From an uncultured Ruminococcus sp. (GTDB taxonomy: Bacteria; Bacillota; Clostridia; Lachnospirales; Lachnospiraceae), in NCBI GenBank assembly GCA_900541505.1, contig UQKK01000001.1, positions 62,001-126,000 of the forward strand: DNA of 64,000 nt, written 5' to 3'. Numbering within the stretch: position 1 is the first letter of the stretch; each line of letters begins with the position of its first letter. Positions 51,804-60,289 of this stretch are shown here, piece after piece. A model generated the notes under the pieces. The model did no database searches, was not told the origin of the DNA, and saw only the letters and a list, made by a program, of their open reading frames with translations. Both the position numbers and the translations under genes were made by a program.

Positions 51804-52256
51804 TCAGCCTTCAATCGCAATGTGTTTCTTTGTCTCCACGGCGTTCTCATCCTTTTTCGGAATGGACAGCTTCAGGATACCATTTTCATATTTCGCTTTG
51901 ATATCTTCCTGCGTGAGGGCATTTCCTACATAGAAGCTCCTCTGCATTGCTCCGGCGTAACGTTCCCTGCGGATATATTTGCCCTTCTTATCTTCTTCCT
52001 CTTTGTCAAGTCCCTTCGTTGCGGAGATGGTCAGATAACCGTCCTCTAACTGCGCGCTGATTTCGTCTTTCTTGAATCCCGGCAGGTCGATGTCTATCTC
52101 ATAACCATTGTCATGCTCGCGGATATCTGTCTTCATCATATTCTTTGCGTTCTTGCCGTACAGCGGGTTTCTCTTTCCCCAGAAATCACTCTCAAACGGG
52201 AAGTTCATCCAATCATCATCAAATAAATTTTCTCCAAAAATACTAGGCATCAACAT
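51804..52256 (-). CDS. Hsp20/alpha-crystallin small heat-shock protein
   Basis: A 150-residue ATP-independent chaperone. The alpha-crystallin domain runs from TDIREHDNGYEIDIDLPGFKKDE through LTISATKG to ERYAGAMQRSFYVGNALTQEDIKAKYENGILKLSIPK, with the conserved GIL motif and a charged KKHIAIEG tail. ATG 52256 follows AAAGGAGAAATGACTT. A CIRCE element overlaps its promoter about 190 nt upstream, so it is under HrcA control, an arrangement seen for class I heat-shock genes and less usual for Hsp20. Confidence 0.96.
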   Translation of the reverse strand: MLMPSIFGENLFDDDWMNFPFESDFWGKRNPLYGKNAKNMMKTDIREHDNGYEIDIDLPGFKKDEISAQLEDGYLTISATKGLDKEEEDKKGKYIRRERYAGAMQRSFYVGNALTQEDIKAKYENGILKLSIPKKDENAVETKKHIAIEG

Positions 52257-52423
52257 AAGTCATTTCTCCTTTCATTTCTCAAAAAATATTTCTATGGGCC
52301 AGTTTACACTGCCGCTATCAGCACTCTTGATAGTATCTCCAGTGTTGTAAGCGAAGAATCTCCGGATTTGGAATTTTTCAGGATTTTCTTTTCTTCATCT
52401 GTTCCTCTTCCTTTGTTCTATTT

Positions 52424-52455
52424 ATTATATAGCATATAATTGTTAGCACTGTCAA
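52424..52455 (-). promoter_or_regulatory. Promoter of the Hsp20 gene
   Basis: TTGACA (52450-52455 on the minus strand) and a -10 region at 52424-52431 with either TATATA (18-nt spacer) or TATAAT (20-nt spacer). The -35 lies inside the CIRCE palindrome. Confidence 0.6.
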
Positions 52456-52469
52456 GAGGCGAGTGCTAA
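52443..52469 (-). promoter_or_regulatory. CIRCE element (HrcA operator)
   Basis: TTAGCACTG-N9-GAGTGCTAA matches the TTAGCACTC-N9-GAGTGCTAA consensus with a single mismatch at the last base of the left arm. It is about 187 bp upstream of the Hsp20 start codon and overlaps the promoter -35. Confidence 0.9.
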
Positions 52470-52513
52470 TTTTTTAAAATTTTTTAGGAAAGCTGCAATT
52501 CCTCTCCTCCGCT

Positions 52514-54409
52514 TCAATCCCTCTCCACCTCCTCCGTCCTATACACCCCTTCCCTCCCAAGTTCTGCATACCCTCCTTCCAACTCCATATCTACCGCCTC
52601 TTCTTCCAGAACAACGATATAGTCGTACTTTTCCAGCGCTTCCGGGATATCTGCCTGGGTGAGCATGGTGGTGACCTCCACGTTTGGCGCATAGAGAAAA
52701 TAACGGCTTACATACCACACGCCCCAATCCGACACCTGCCCCTGCCGGTCTGTGGCAGCGACCAGATAGCGGCTTTCGTCCTCCACTCCCCCTTCATACC
52801 AGCGGTCCGACACGAGGCGCTCCACTCTGCCGGGCAGGGACTCTCCATAGTCGGACTGTATGCTGTTCAGACCATTGATTTCCGAATACAAAAAATTTAT
52901 TCCCACTGCTGCCGCTGTCAAAACACCGTACTGATAATATCGCTTTGTCTGGGGAGAGCGAAACGCCCGCCCGATATTTCGCTCGTCTATGGGAACAGCA
53001 AAGGAATCTTCCATATCCGTCACCGCGCATAATATCAGGCTCCCTGCGAAAAAGACCATGATACTGCACGCGTAGCGGTCAAATCCGGCGAGGCGCACCG
53101 CTTCTTCCTCTGTCATCAAAAAGAGATACATGTACAGAATCCCCGCATAATAGCCGATAACAACTACATCTGCGAGAAATAAAACTTTTCCCAGTTTCCA
53201 GCGCTTCTTCATGCGGATTCTGACAAAGATAAGGCAGAGGATGACCACTACATGGCACAGAACGAACACCTGCGCGGCTCTGTCAGAAGGCTGGACGGAC
53301 GCTTTTATAAAATCTCTAATAATCTGCGCGTACTGTTGAGGCTCTGCCGGCTGATAAGTCCCTCCCGCTGTGTGAAAGCTGAATTTTTCCTCAAATCCCA
53401 CATACACCGTATCTACATACTCCCTCCACAAAAGAAAGGGGAGAAATGAGAGTGTCAGAGTAACTGCCGCCCCCGCCAGAGCCGCCGGACGTCCTCTGGA
53501 AGCATCTTTTTTGTTGTTCATAAACGGCTCCTTCTCCAATCGTTTTGCTCCGCGTTTTCCGGGCGTAAACCTGCCCTTCTCTCGCAGCACCATCCACAGG
53601 AAAAAGAGGAGGGCAAAGCCGGAAAAGACCACTCCTGTATTTTTTACAATCCCGGTAAATCCCAGCAGCATGGATGTAGAAACACAGAGCAGAAAGGTTC
53701 GTTTTCTGCAGCGGCAGGTTATCACAATGGAGGTGAGCGCAAGCAGCGGAAGCAGGAAATCCACCAGCAGGTTATTGATGCGTATGGTCAGATTCAGATA
53801 AGACAGCATGGAACATCCCATCCCCAGAACGGCATATAAAAGGAAACGCCGTTTTTCTTTTACAATCCCTGTCATCGCGTAAAAGCACGCCAGTATCAGG
53901 CTGTTCTGCGCCGCCAGCATGACCGCCTGACTCCTTCCCAGAAAGGTACAGACATAAAACAGGAAAACAGCACAGCCGGGTGGGTAATCTTTAAACACCA
54001 CCAGTTCCGTCCCCGCAGAGGGAAACTGCCCGGATGACAGCATATATTTGACTACCAGCGCCCAATGGGAGAAGTTATCATAATGCATAAGCCGCAGCTG
54101 AAGGGAAAAAAGCAGAAAGATTCCCGCTCCCACGGCGAAACAGAATGGATACAGGTGAAAAGCCGGCGCCTTCACCTTTCTTTTTAAGAGTTCCCGCGCA
54201 AACCAGAGAAAGCACAAGAGTCCCCCTGCATAAATCAGATACGCCGCAGGCTCTAAAAGCCCCAGCAGTCCTCCCGCGTAGAGAGCAAGGCTGCCCCCTG
54301 CCATTGTGAGGATTGGTACAAAACAAATTTCTGTCCTGGCAATCCTGTAAAACACAAACAAATATCCCCAGCAGGAAAGGAAAAAGCCTGCGCCTTCTAT
54401 CCACTGCAT
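52514..54409 (-). CDS. Polytopic GT-C-like membrane protein of the glycan operon
   Basis: A 631-residue membrane protein with at least ten helices in the first 460 residues (AAYLIYAGGLLCFLWFA, FCFAVGAGIFLLFSL, SLILACFYAM) and a soluble C-terminal domain (WYEGGVEDESRYLVAATDR ... VVLEEEAVDMELE). The loop LRLMHYDNFSHWALVVKYML after the third helix has an Asp where GT-C glycosyltransferases place the catalytic acid. I infer a lipid-dependent glycosyltransferase or polymer export component; no closer family is recognised. ATG 54409 follows AAGGAGGAGAAGTAAACAT. It is 4 nt downstream of the synthase gene. Confidence 0.75.
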   Translation of the reverse strand: MQWIEGAGFFLSCWGYLFVFYRIARTEICFVPILTMAGGSLALYAGGLLGLLEPAAYLIYAGGLLCFLWFARELLKRKVKAPAFHLYPFCFAVGAGIFLLFSLQLRLMHYDNFSHWALVVKYMLSSGQFPSAGTELVVFKDYPPGCAVFLFYVCTFLGRSQAVMLAAQNSLILACFYAMTGIVKEKRRFLLYAVLGMGCSMLSYLNLTIRINNLLVDFLLPLLALTSIVITCRCRKRTFLLCVSTSMLLGFTGIVKNTGVVFSGFALLFFLWMVLREKGRFTPGKRGAKRLEKEPFMNNKKDASRGRPAALAGAAVTLTLSFLPFLLWREYVDTVYVGFEEKFSFHTAGGTYQPAEPQQYAQIIRDFIKASVQPSDRAAQVFVLCHVVVILCLIFVRIRMKKRWKLGKVLFLADVVVIGYYAGILYMYLFLMTEEEAVRLAGFDRYACSIMVFFAGSLILCAVTDMEDSFAVPIDERNIGRAFRSPQTKRYYQYGVLTAAAVGINFLYSEINGLNSIQSDYGESLPGRVERLVSDRWYEGGVEDESRYLVAATDRQGQVSDWGVWYVSRYFLYAPNVEVTTMLTQADIPEALEKYDYIVVLEEEAVDMELEGGYAELGREGVYRTEEVERD

Positions 54410-54413
54410 ATGT

Positions 54414-56444
54414 TTACTTCTCCTCCTTTCTCCGATTCTGGTAACGATAAGAAATATTTCTCACCACATCATCATAGGCAGTCATCCATGGGTCAATCTC
54501 CTTGGGAAGGGAGTGTGCCCTGTCGTGGATAATCTGCAGCCAGTTCTTAAAATCCTCCTCTGTTTCCGGTCTGACGACCGCGGCATAGAAAAAGCCGGCT
54601 TCCTCCCGCTTTCCATAAACAAGCCGTCCCTCCAGATTTGCCCGGTAAACCTGCGTCCTCACCACAGCGTAAAAGCACTCCCCGGAAGACAAAATCGGTT
54701 CCTCTTCGGTGCCCTGCTCCTTTTTCTTAAGGAGCTCCTCCGCAGTTTGCGCGCTCCGCTGAGAAACCTCCTCTGAAGACATTTGCATCTCCACCCCGCC
54801 TTCTGCAAAAATCCGAAAGGAGACCCCCTCCTCCGAGACGTCCAAGGTTCTCCCGTGGTACATCTCTTTCCGGACACGTATCTCGATTTCCTCCTCCGCC
54901 TCTATCCTCTCATGCTTTCGCTTGGAATCTCTTCCCAGCATAAAGAACACCGCATACACAAGGGCAGTCAGATTATAAAACAGCCAGAAAAGGATGACAG
55001 AGCTGTACAAAAGCGCCATGCCGTATTTTCCCGCCGCATATCTCACGATTGCCGTAAGGGTCAGAACGATAAGCACGGCGTGAGGAAAAATATAGCGGGC
55101 AGAGGTGGTCTTTACTGAAGTCTTGCGTTTCTCTGTGACTTTAAATTTTTTCTGATGGATGCCGAAGGTCTCCAGAAACACCGGGAGAATCATATAGGGC
55201 GCCAGGATGGTATCGATAATCTGGCTCCAGCGCAGATTGCGCACGTTTGTGCTCAAATATTTCATGGAGCGGTTGGACAGCAGATTGGACGGAAGCCAAA
55301 ACAGCAGCAGTTCCCCAAAGCCGCACTGCACAAGCTGGAAGTCAAACAGTGCGAAGAGAATCGGCGAGAGGATGAACACCATGCGGTTGAAAAAGGACCA
55401 CCAGTACAGATAGGCATTCAAATAGGACAGCCGCCCGGAAAGGGAAAGTTTTCCGGTAAAGACCGCGTTCGTATTCTGGATGCTCTGAATCACGCCTCTC
55501 GCCCAGCGTATCCGCTGTCCAATCATGCTTCCCACCGTAGTGGCGGACAGCCCGGAGGCAAGAACTTCCGATGTAGCGTAAGTCACATATCCAGCCTTCT
55601 GCATGCGCAGGCTCGTCTCAAAATCCTCGGTAATCGTGCCATAGGGAAAGCCGCCGATTTCTTCCATCGCCCCGCGGCTAAGCAATGTGTTGCTCCCAGT
55701 GTATGCCGCCGTATTGGTGGAATTACGCATGACATTGATTTCCCGTGAAAAGAAATCCTGCTCATTGGGAATATCCCGCTCCGCAAAGAGGTTAAACTGG
55801 AATAAGTCCTGATTGTAGAAGCTCTGGGGCGTCTGTACCAGGCCCATGCGCACCCCCGGTATAAAAAAATAAGGTACTGTCTTTATCAGGAACTCCCTAC
55901 GGGGAATCATATCCGCATCAAATGTGGCAATAAGGGGTGAATCTGTTTTCTCAATCGCATTGTTATAATTCCCCGATTTGGCATGCACATTGTCTTTCAA
56001 TCCCAGATACCCCACCTTCAGATGCTCTGCCAGTCTCCTGATTTCTTCCCGGTTTCCATCATCGCACACATAGATGTGCACCTTGTCCCTGTCCGGGTAT
56101 TCCAGAAAAGTACAGGCGTTGATAGTCTTATAGAGCAGGTCTTCCGGTTCATTGTGGGTGGCGATGAGCACATCTACATGGGGAAACTCTTTTTTTGTAA
56201 GCTTCGGCGGATGCAGCGTATAATTTCCGCTTCTCATCCTGCTGATGAGCAGTTCAAAAAGTCCCAGCGTCGTGGAGGTCTCCGCCATCACCAGCACGAT
56301 TCCGGCTGCCATCTGCAAAGTTCCCGCCGACCAGGGCAGGGTAAAAAAGATTCGCCAGAGCAGATAGATGGTAGAAAAGAGTATCGTCAGCACGAACACA
56401 AGATTCCGTTTTTTCTCATAGTTTTGCACTTTCTGTAAATTCAT
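54414..56444 (-). CDS. BcsA-like family 2 glycan synthase with C-terminal PilZ domain
   Basis: A 676-residue inner-membrane processive glycosyltransferase. Two helices open it (around 16-62). The GT2 core has D in CDDGN (128-130), DAD (176-178), TED (272-274) and QRIRW (310-314); more helices follow at 342-500. A PilZ domain starts at 509 with RKHER (RxxxR) and DVSEEG (535-540), the c-di-GMP contacts. An acidic insertion of about 35 residues breaks the barrel (555-590). The polymer cannot be named; cellulose-like or other beta-glycans are possible. It is tightly packed with a cyclase, a phosphodiesterase and two other glycosyltransferases. Confidence 0.93.
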   Translation of the reverse strand: MNLQKVQNYEKKRNLVFVLTILFSTIYLLWRIFFTLPWSAGTLQMAAGIVLVMAETSTTLGLFELLISRMRSGNYTLHPPKLTKKEFPHVDVLIATHNEPEDLLYKTINACTFLEYPDRDKVHIYVCDDGNREEIRRLAEHLKVGYLGLKDNVHAKSGNYNNAIEKTDSPLIATFDADMIPRREFLIKTVPYFFIPGVRMGLVQTPQSFYNQDLFQFNLFAERDIPNEQDFFSREINVMRNSTNTAAYTGSNTLLSRGAMEEIGGFPYGTITEDFETSLRMQKAGYVTYATSEVLASGLSATTVGSMIGQRIRWARGVIQSIQNTNAVFTGKLSLSGRLSYLNAYLYWWSFFNRMVFILSPILFALFDFQLVQCGFGELLLFWLPSNLLSNRSMKYLSTNVRNLRWSQIIDTILAPYMILPVFLETFGIHQKKFKVTEKRKTSVKTTSARYIFPHAVLIVLTLTAIVRYAAGKYGMALLYSSVILFWLFYNLTALVYAVFFMLGRDSKRKHERIEAEEEIEIRVRKEMYHGRTLDVSEEGVSFRIFAEGGVEMQMSSEEVSQRSAQTAEELLKKKEQGTEEEPILSSGECFYAVVRTQVYRANLEGRLVYGKREEAGFFYAAVVRPETEEDFKNWLQIIHDRAHSLPKEIDPWMTAYDDVVRNISYRYQNRRKEEK

Positions 56445-56452
56445 CTGCTCCT

Positions 56453-57532
56453 TTACTCCTTCTCTGCAAATACCCAGTCCTTCTGCAGCTTATATGATAT
56501 GAAAAACAACACTCCGTCACAAAGGATTTTCGCCGCCGAGGGCGCCATGGGAAACAGGCGCACCACTGTTGTCACAGACACTGCGGAAGCCAAGGCAATC
56601 CCCACGCACAGGAGAGCGTATCTCACCATGCTTCCCTTTCGCCTTTTTCCCGGAAATACGTACTCCCTATTGAGAACATAATTGGCTCCCGCCGAAAGGA
56701 TACGCGCAGCCCCAGTCGCCCATGTGATACGCCCAAACAGGGAAAGTACCGGCAGCGCGCTCCTGTCAGGAATCCATTTTAAAAAGAAATGAAACAGAAC
56801 CACATCCAGTATCGCGCAGCCCACTGAAGACAAGGCAAACTGCCATATCCCGGCAAACAGTACCCCCAGAATCCTCAGGCTGTCCCAAAACGGGCGGAAG
56901 TGGGAACCTTCATTCTCTCCTTCGTAAATGGTATCCACCGGGACATTTCTCACCGGAATCCCCTTGCGGACCACTGTCAGGAGCATACGCATCTCATACT
57001 CGAAGCGCTCGCCGGGAATCTCCGTCAGTTCCCCTAAAAGGCGGAAGTGAAATCCCCGCAGCCCCGTCTGTGTATCTGGAAACCATTTTCCGCACAGCAG
57101 CCAGAAAACAGTGGAAGTACATCGGTTTCCAAACCGGGAGCGAAAGGGGATTCCTGCTTCTTTAAAATCCCGCGCGCCCAGAACGAGGCAGTCCGGATGT
57201 TGTCCCACCGTCTCCGCCACCCGCAGCAAATCCTTGACCGCATGCTGTCCGTCACAGTCTGCGCACAGGATGAGCGCCTCCCTGCTTCCATGCTCTCTTA
57301 CATAGGCAAACCCTGTCTTCAGCGCCCTTCCTTTTCCCCGGTTATGGCTGTGCCTTAAAACAATTCCTGTCCCGTCCCCGGAAATGCGTTCAAAAATCTC
57401 CCCGCTCTCCTCCCCGGAACCATCGTCCACCACCACAAGTTTTGCCCCCAGTGTTCTGACTGTCTCTCTGGCATAGGCGAGGAACTCTTCCTTAGGGTCC
57501 AGAGCCGGAATGATAACATAGATTTCTCTCAC
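56453..57532 (-). CDS. GT2 glycosyltransferase fused to a GtrA membrane domain
   Basis: A 360-residue protein. The first 230 residues are a polyprenol-phosphate glycosyltransferase of GT2 type (YVIIPALDPKEEF, VVVDDGSGEESGE, LCADCDGQHAVKDL, GLRGFHFRLL). The last 120 form a four-helix GtrA domain (FALSSVGCAILDVVLFHF, LSAGANYVLNREYVFPG). Such fusions resemble GtrB-GtrA and probably make and flip a lipid-linked sugar donor. GTG 57532 is chosen because it overlaps the cyclase stop as GTGA with GAGGGCGGCGAAAC before it; a frame reaching 57634 is inside the cyclase. Confidence 0.88.
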   Translation of the reverse strand: MREIYVIIPALDPKEEFLAYARETVRTLGAKLVVVDDGSGEESGEIFERISGDGTGIVLRHSHNRGKGRALKTGFAYVREHGSREALILCADCDGQHAVKDLLRVAETVGQHPDCLVLGARDFKEAGIPFRSRFGNRCTSTVFWLLCGKWFPDTQTGLRGFHFRLLGELTEIPGERFEYEMRMLLTVVRKGIPVRNVPVDTIYEGENEGSHFRPFWDSLRILGVLFAGIWQFALSSVGCAILDVVLFHFFLKWIPDRSALPVLSLFGRITWATGAARILSAGANYVLNREYVFPGKRRKGSMVRYALLCVGIALASAVSVTTVVRLFPMAPSAAKILCDGVLFFISYKLQKDWVFAEKE

Positions 57533-59235
57533 GTTTCGCCGCCCTCTTTCTTCTGCAGATTTAAAAGCCTGCTGCGCGGACAGTCCTTCCTGCACCCTAT
57601 ACATTCCCGTTTCATACAGGAAATTTTCTTCCAATTGATATAAAATCTGTCCTTTCCCGTAAATTTCGCGATGTAGAGTGCCGTGTCCGCACAGCGGTAG
57701 AGTCTCTCGTAGTTTCGGATGGTCCGGTCTATAAAGACGGCGCCAATACTTACAGACACCCCATATTTCTCATAATAGTGGTGCATCTTTGTACGTACAT
57801 TTTTTAAGATGGACTGAAATTTGTCCTCCAGTATCTCCCCCGGCATGGGGTTTGGCATGAGCACAATAAACTCATCCCCGCCCAGGCGTCCGATGCAGTC
57901 GCTCTTGCGAAATTCTGCCTGCAGACATTCGGCAAAGAGCTTTAAGGCGCGGTCTCCTTCCGGGTGTCCCTCGCTGTCATTGATTTTCTTAAAATTATCT
58001 AAGTCAAAAAGCACCAGCACCCCGGATGGCTCCTCCGCCTGCAAAAAATGCGCCGCATACCGCTCAAACCCGCTGCGGTTTAAAAGTCCCGTAAGTTTAT
58101 CATACTCCGCCTCCGTGCGCGCCATGGTCAACTGGCTTTCAATCCGGTCTATCCCCTCTGCTTTGTAAATATATTCCTTTTTCAGTTCCTCAATAGATTT
58201 TGCCAGGGACTCTACCTCCGGGAACTCATTTGTCTCCTGTCCTTTACTATAATCCCCTGACAGGATTGCGGATATTTCCGTCTCCATCCGCGCCAGACTG
58301 TCAAACAGATATTTCTTTAAGTGGCGGCGCACCAGCAGAATAGTGAGAAGACTGATGATTCCGATTCCTGCCAGACCTTCCGCCAATTCCCACACGACAT
58401 TGCCGAATATGTTATCCAGTTTGGAAAATGCCATCAGATAGATTTCCTTTTCTTCCTGTACGACAGCCAGATGATAAGTTCCGTTAATGTTCACGATTTG
58501 CGTCTTATCTTCCTCTGCCGACTCAAAAAGCTCTCTTAGTTTTTCTCTCTCCCTCTGTGTCCCCACCTCTATTTCCTGGTCATTATTTGCCGTAATTCCG
58601 ATGATATTTCCGGTCTCCTTATCCACCGCCGCAATGCTGGTAGCATATTCTGTAGTCGCCTGCCGCAGTGTTTGTTCTGCCAGCGCTTTTCTGCCAAGCA
58701 GACTGGAGGCGGGAAGTTCTGCCGAAGCTGCCACTGCCGCGAAAGTGTCATTTTCTGATTTTACAAAAACATAGATGAGCGGAACGCCCGTCTCCTCCGG
58801 GTATTCCATACGGATATGGTATCCCGTTTCCCCTCTGCCATGCAGGAACGCCTTAGCCTCGTCCTGAACCTGTTCTCCATTTTCCCCGGTCTCTGCCAAA
58901 ACATTACCGGATGTATCCAATATACAGATATTCTCAAGTTCCATCAGTTCTCTGAGCACCACAAGCCCTGACGGAGACATTGCCTGTTCGTCCTCTGACA
59001 GGATATATTCTACTGCCAGTATACGGTTTAAATAGTCCTCTCTGAATAAACTTTCTTTTTCTGCCTGGTCCTCAACTGCGTGTTCCAGGTTCGTCTTTAC
59101 ACTTTCCAAAAGCTGGACCAGATAGTGGCGGCTCTCCTCCCTGCTCCGGCTGTACAGTCCCACTGTGAAGAGCAAAACCACGAGGAGCGCTGATATCGTG
59201 AATGTCAGTGCCAGATTCCGATACAGTCTTTTCAT
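57529..59235 (-). CDS. Membrane diguanylate cyclase (GGDEF)
   Basis: A 568-residue cyclase that makes c-di-GMP. Helix 1 (about 9-29), an extracytoplasmic double-Cache-like sensor to about 280, helix 2 (about 283-303), a linker helix and the GGDEF domain. The signature GGDEF is at 452-456 and an RxxD inhibitory site (RKSD, 443-446) lies five residues before it, so product inhibition is expected. The last 30 residues hold C540, C545, C548 and C552, perhaps a metal site. ATG 59235 follows GAGGGGAGCGCTTAAAA, 2 nt after the EAL gene. Confidence 0.95.
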   Translation of the reverse strand: MKRLYRNLALTFTISALLVVLLFTVGLYSRSREESRHYLVQLLESVKTNLEHAVEDQAEKESLFREDYLNRILAVEYILSEDEQAMSPSGLVVLRELMELENICILDTSGNVLAETGENGEQVQDEAKAFLHGRGETGYHIRMEYPEETGVPLIYVFVKSENDTFAAVAASAELPASSLLGRKALAEQTLRQATTEYATSIAAVDKETGNIIGITANNDQEIEVGTQREREKLRELFESAEEDKTQIVNINGTYHLAVVQEEKEIYLMAFSKLDNIFGNVVWELAEGLAGIGIISLLTILLVRRHLKKYLFDSLARMETEISAILSGDYSKGQETNEFPEVESLAKSIEELKKEYIYKAEGIDRIESQLTMARTEAEYDKLTGLLNRSGFERYAAHFLQAEEPSGVLVLFDLDNFKKINDSEGHPEGDRALKLFAECLQAEFRKSDCIGRLGGDEFIVLMPNPMPGEILEDKFQSILKNVRTKMHHYYEKYGVSVSIGAVFIDRTIRNYERLYRCADTALYIAKFTGKDRFYINWKKISCMKRECIGCRKDCPRSRLLNLQKKEGGET

Positions 59236-59237
59236 TT

Positions 59238-60089
59238 TTAAGCGCTCCCCTCTCTTTGTTTATGTGCTCTTCGCTCCCTGTAGGCTTTCCCTGTTAAGGG
59301 GCGGGAGAAATAGTATCCCTGAGCGGTAAAGCACTGGTTTTCCAGGAGAAATTTCACCTGCTCCTGCGTCTCCACGCCTTCTGCCACCACATTCATATGC
59401 AGCTCTTCCACCATATGGATAGTAGAGCGCACAATGGTGTCCATCTTGGGGCTCCCGATGAGGCTGATAAAAGAGCGGTCCAGCTTTAAGGTGTCAAAAT
59501 GTGTATCCGCCAGAGATTTCAGCGTAGAACTTCCCGTCCCATAATCATCCATATCTACCTGAAATCCCATTTCATGAAGGGAATCCACCAATTCATCCAT
59601 GTCCTCCTTATCGTGGGAAACCGCTGTGCTCTCTGTGATTTCAAAGGACAGTTCTCCCGCCCGGATATCACATTCCTGTGTAATCCTCCGTATTCTTAGG
59701 GCAGTCTCCCGTCCAAGGATATTTACTTTTGAGAGGTTGACCGATACCGGACTCATATCCGTCCCCTCTTTCTTCGCCTCCCTGATATCCCGGCATACGA
59801 TGCGCAGCACCTCCTCATCCAGCGCGATAATCTGCCCGGTCTTCTCAAACTCCGGGATGAACTGTGCCGGAGAAATGATTTCCCCGTTTTCCTTTTCCCA
59901 GCGCACCAGCGCCTCCGCTCCGCAGATTTCCCCTGTCCGCATATCATGTTTGGGCTGATACCACACACAAAATTCATGATTTGCCAGGGCTTTGCCGAAA
60001 ATACGTTCCATCTGCCTGCGCTTCGCGTGTTCCCTTACCTTGTCCGCATATAGCTGGGAAGCTCTCTTGAATCTGCTGTATATCGTCAT
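59238..60089 (-). CDS. EAL-domain c-di-GMP phosphodiesterase
   Basis: A 283-residue protein that is nearly all EAL domain with no membrane segment. The catalytic residues are all present: EALVRW, VSVNLS, FEITES, DDYGTG, LKLDRSF, VVAEGVET and QGYYFSRP. So it should hydrolyse c-di-GMP. ATG 60089 is preferred because GGAGG lies 8 nt before it; a frame reaching 60248 has no SD. It is the first gene of the five-gene operon and pairs with the cyclase encoded next, giving a local on/off control for the PilZ synthase. Confidence 0.93.
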   Translation of the reverse strand: MTIYSRFKRASQLYADKVREHAKRRQMERIFGKALANHEFCVWYQPKHDMRTGEICGAEALVRWEKENGEIISPAQFIPEFEKTGQIIALDEEVLRIVCRDIREAKKEGTDMSPVSVNLSKVNILGRETALRIRRITQECDIRAGELSFEITESTAVSHDKEDMDELVDSLHEMGFQVDMDDYGTGSSTLKSLADTHFDTLKLDRSFISLIGSPKMDTIVRSTIHMVEELHMNVVAEGVETQEQVKFLLENQCFTAQGYYFSRPLTGKAYRERRAHKQREGSA

Positions 60090-60139
60090 ATACATTCCCT
60101 CCGTCTGTCGTGCCTGACCAATACCATTAGGTTTCCTAG

Positions 60140-60289
60140 AAGTGGTGTACTCTATACGGAATAAATTTATTAACAAAAAATGCCGCCATACACGGGCTGA
60201 ATATCGCCTTTCTGTGTATGACGGCTGGTGCTGTCGTTCTGTTTGCAATTGCGGTGAGACTGCTCATCAGCAGGAAGGAGACGAAGTAA
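60140..60289 (+). pseudogene. Remnant of a membrane transporter C-terminus
   Basis: A frame of 49 codons bounded by stops, with no start, reads KWCTLYGINLLTKNAAIHGL and then a hydrophobic helix (NIAFLCMTAGAVVLFAIAV) and RLLISRKETK. This looks like the last helix and tail of an MFS-type permease. It overlaps the end of the sucrose hydrolase gene by 23 nt on the other strand. The rest of the gene is absent. Confidence 0.3.
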
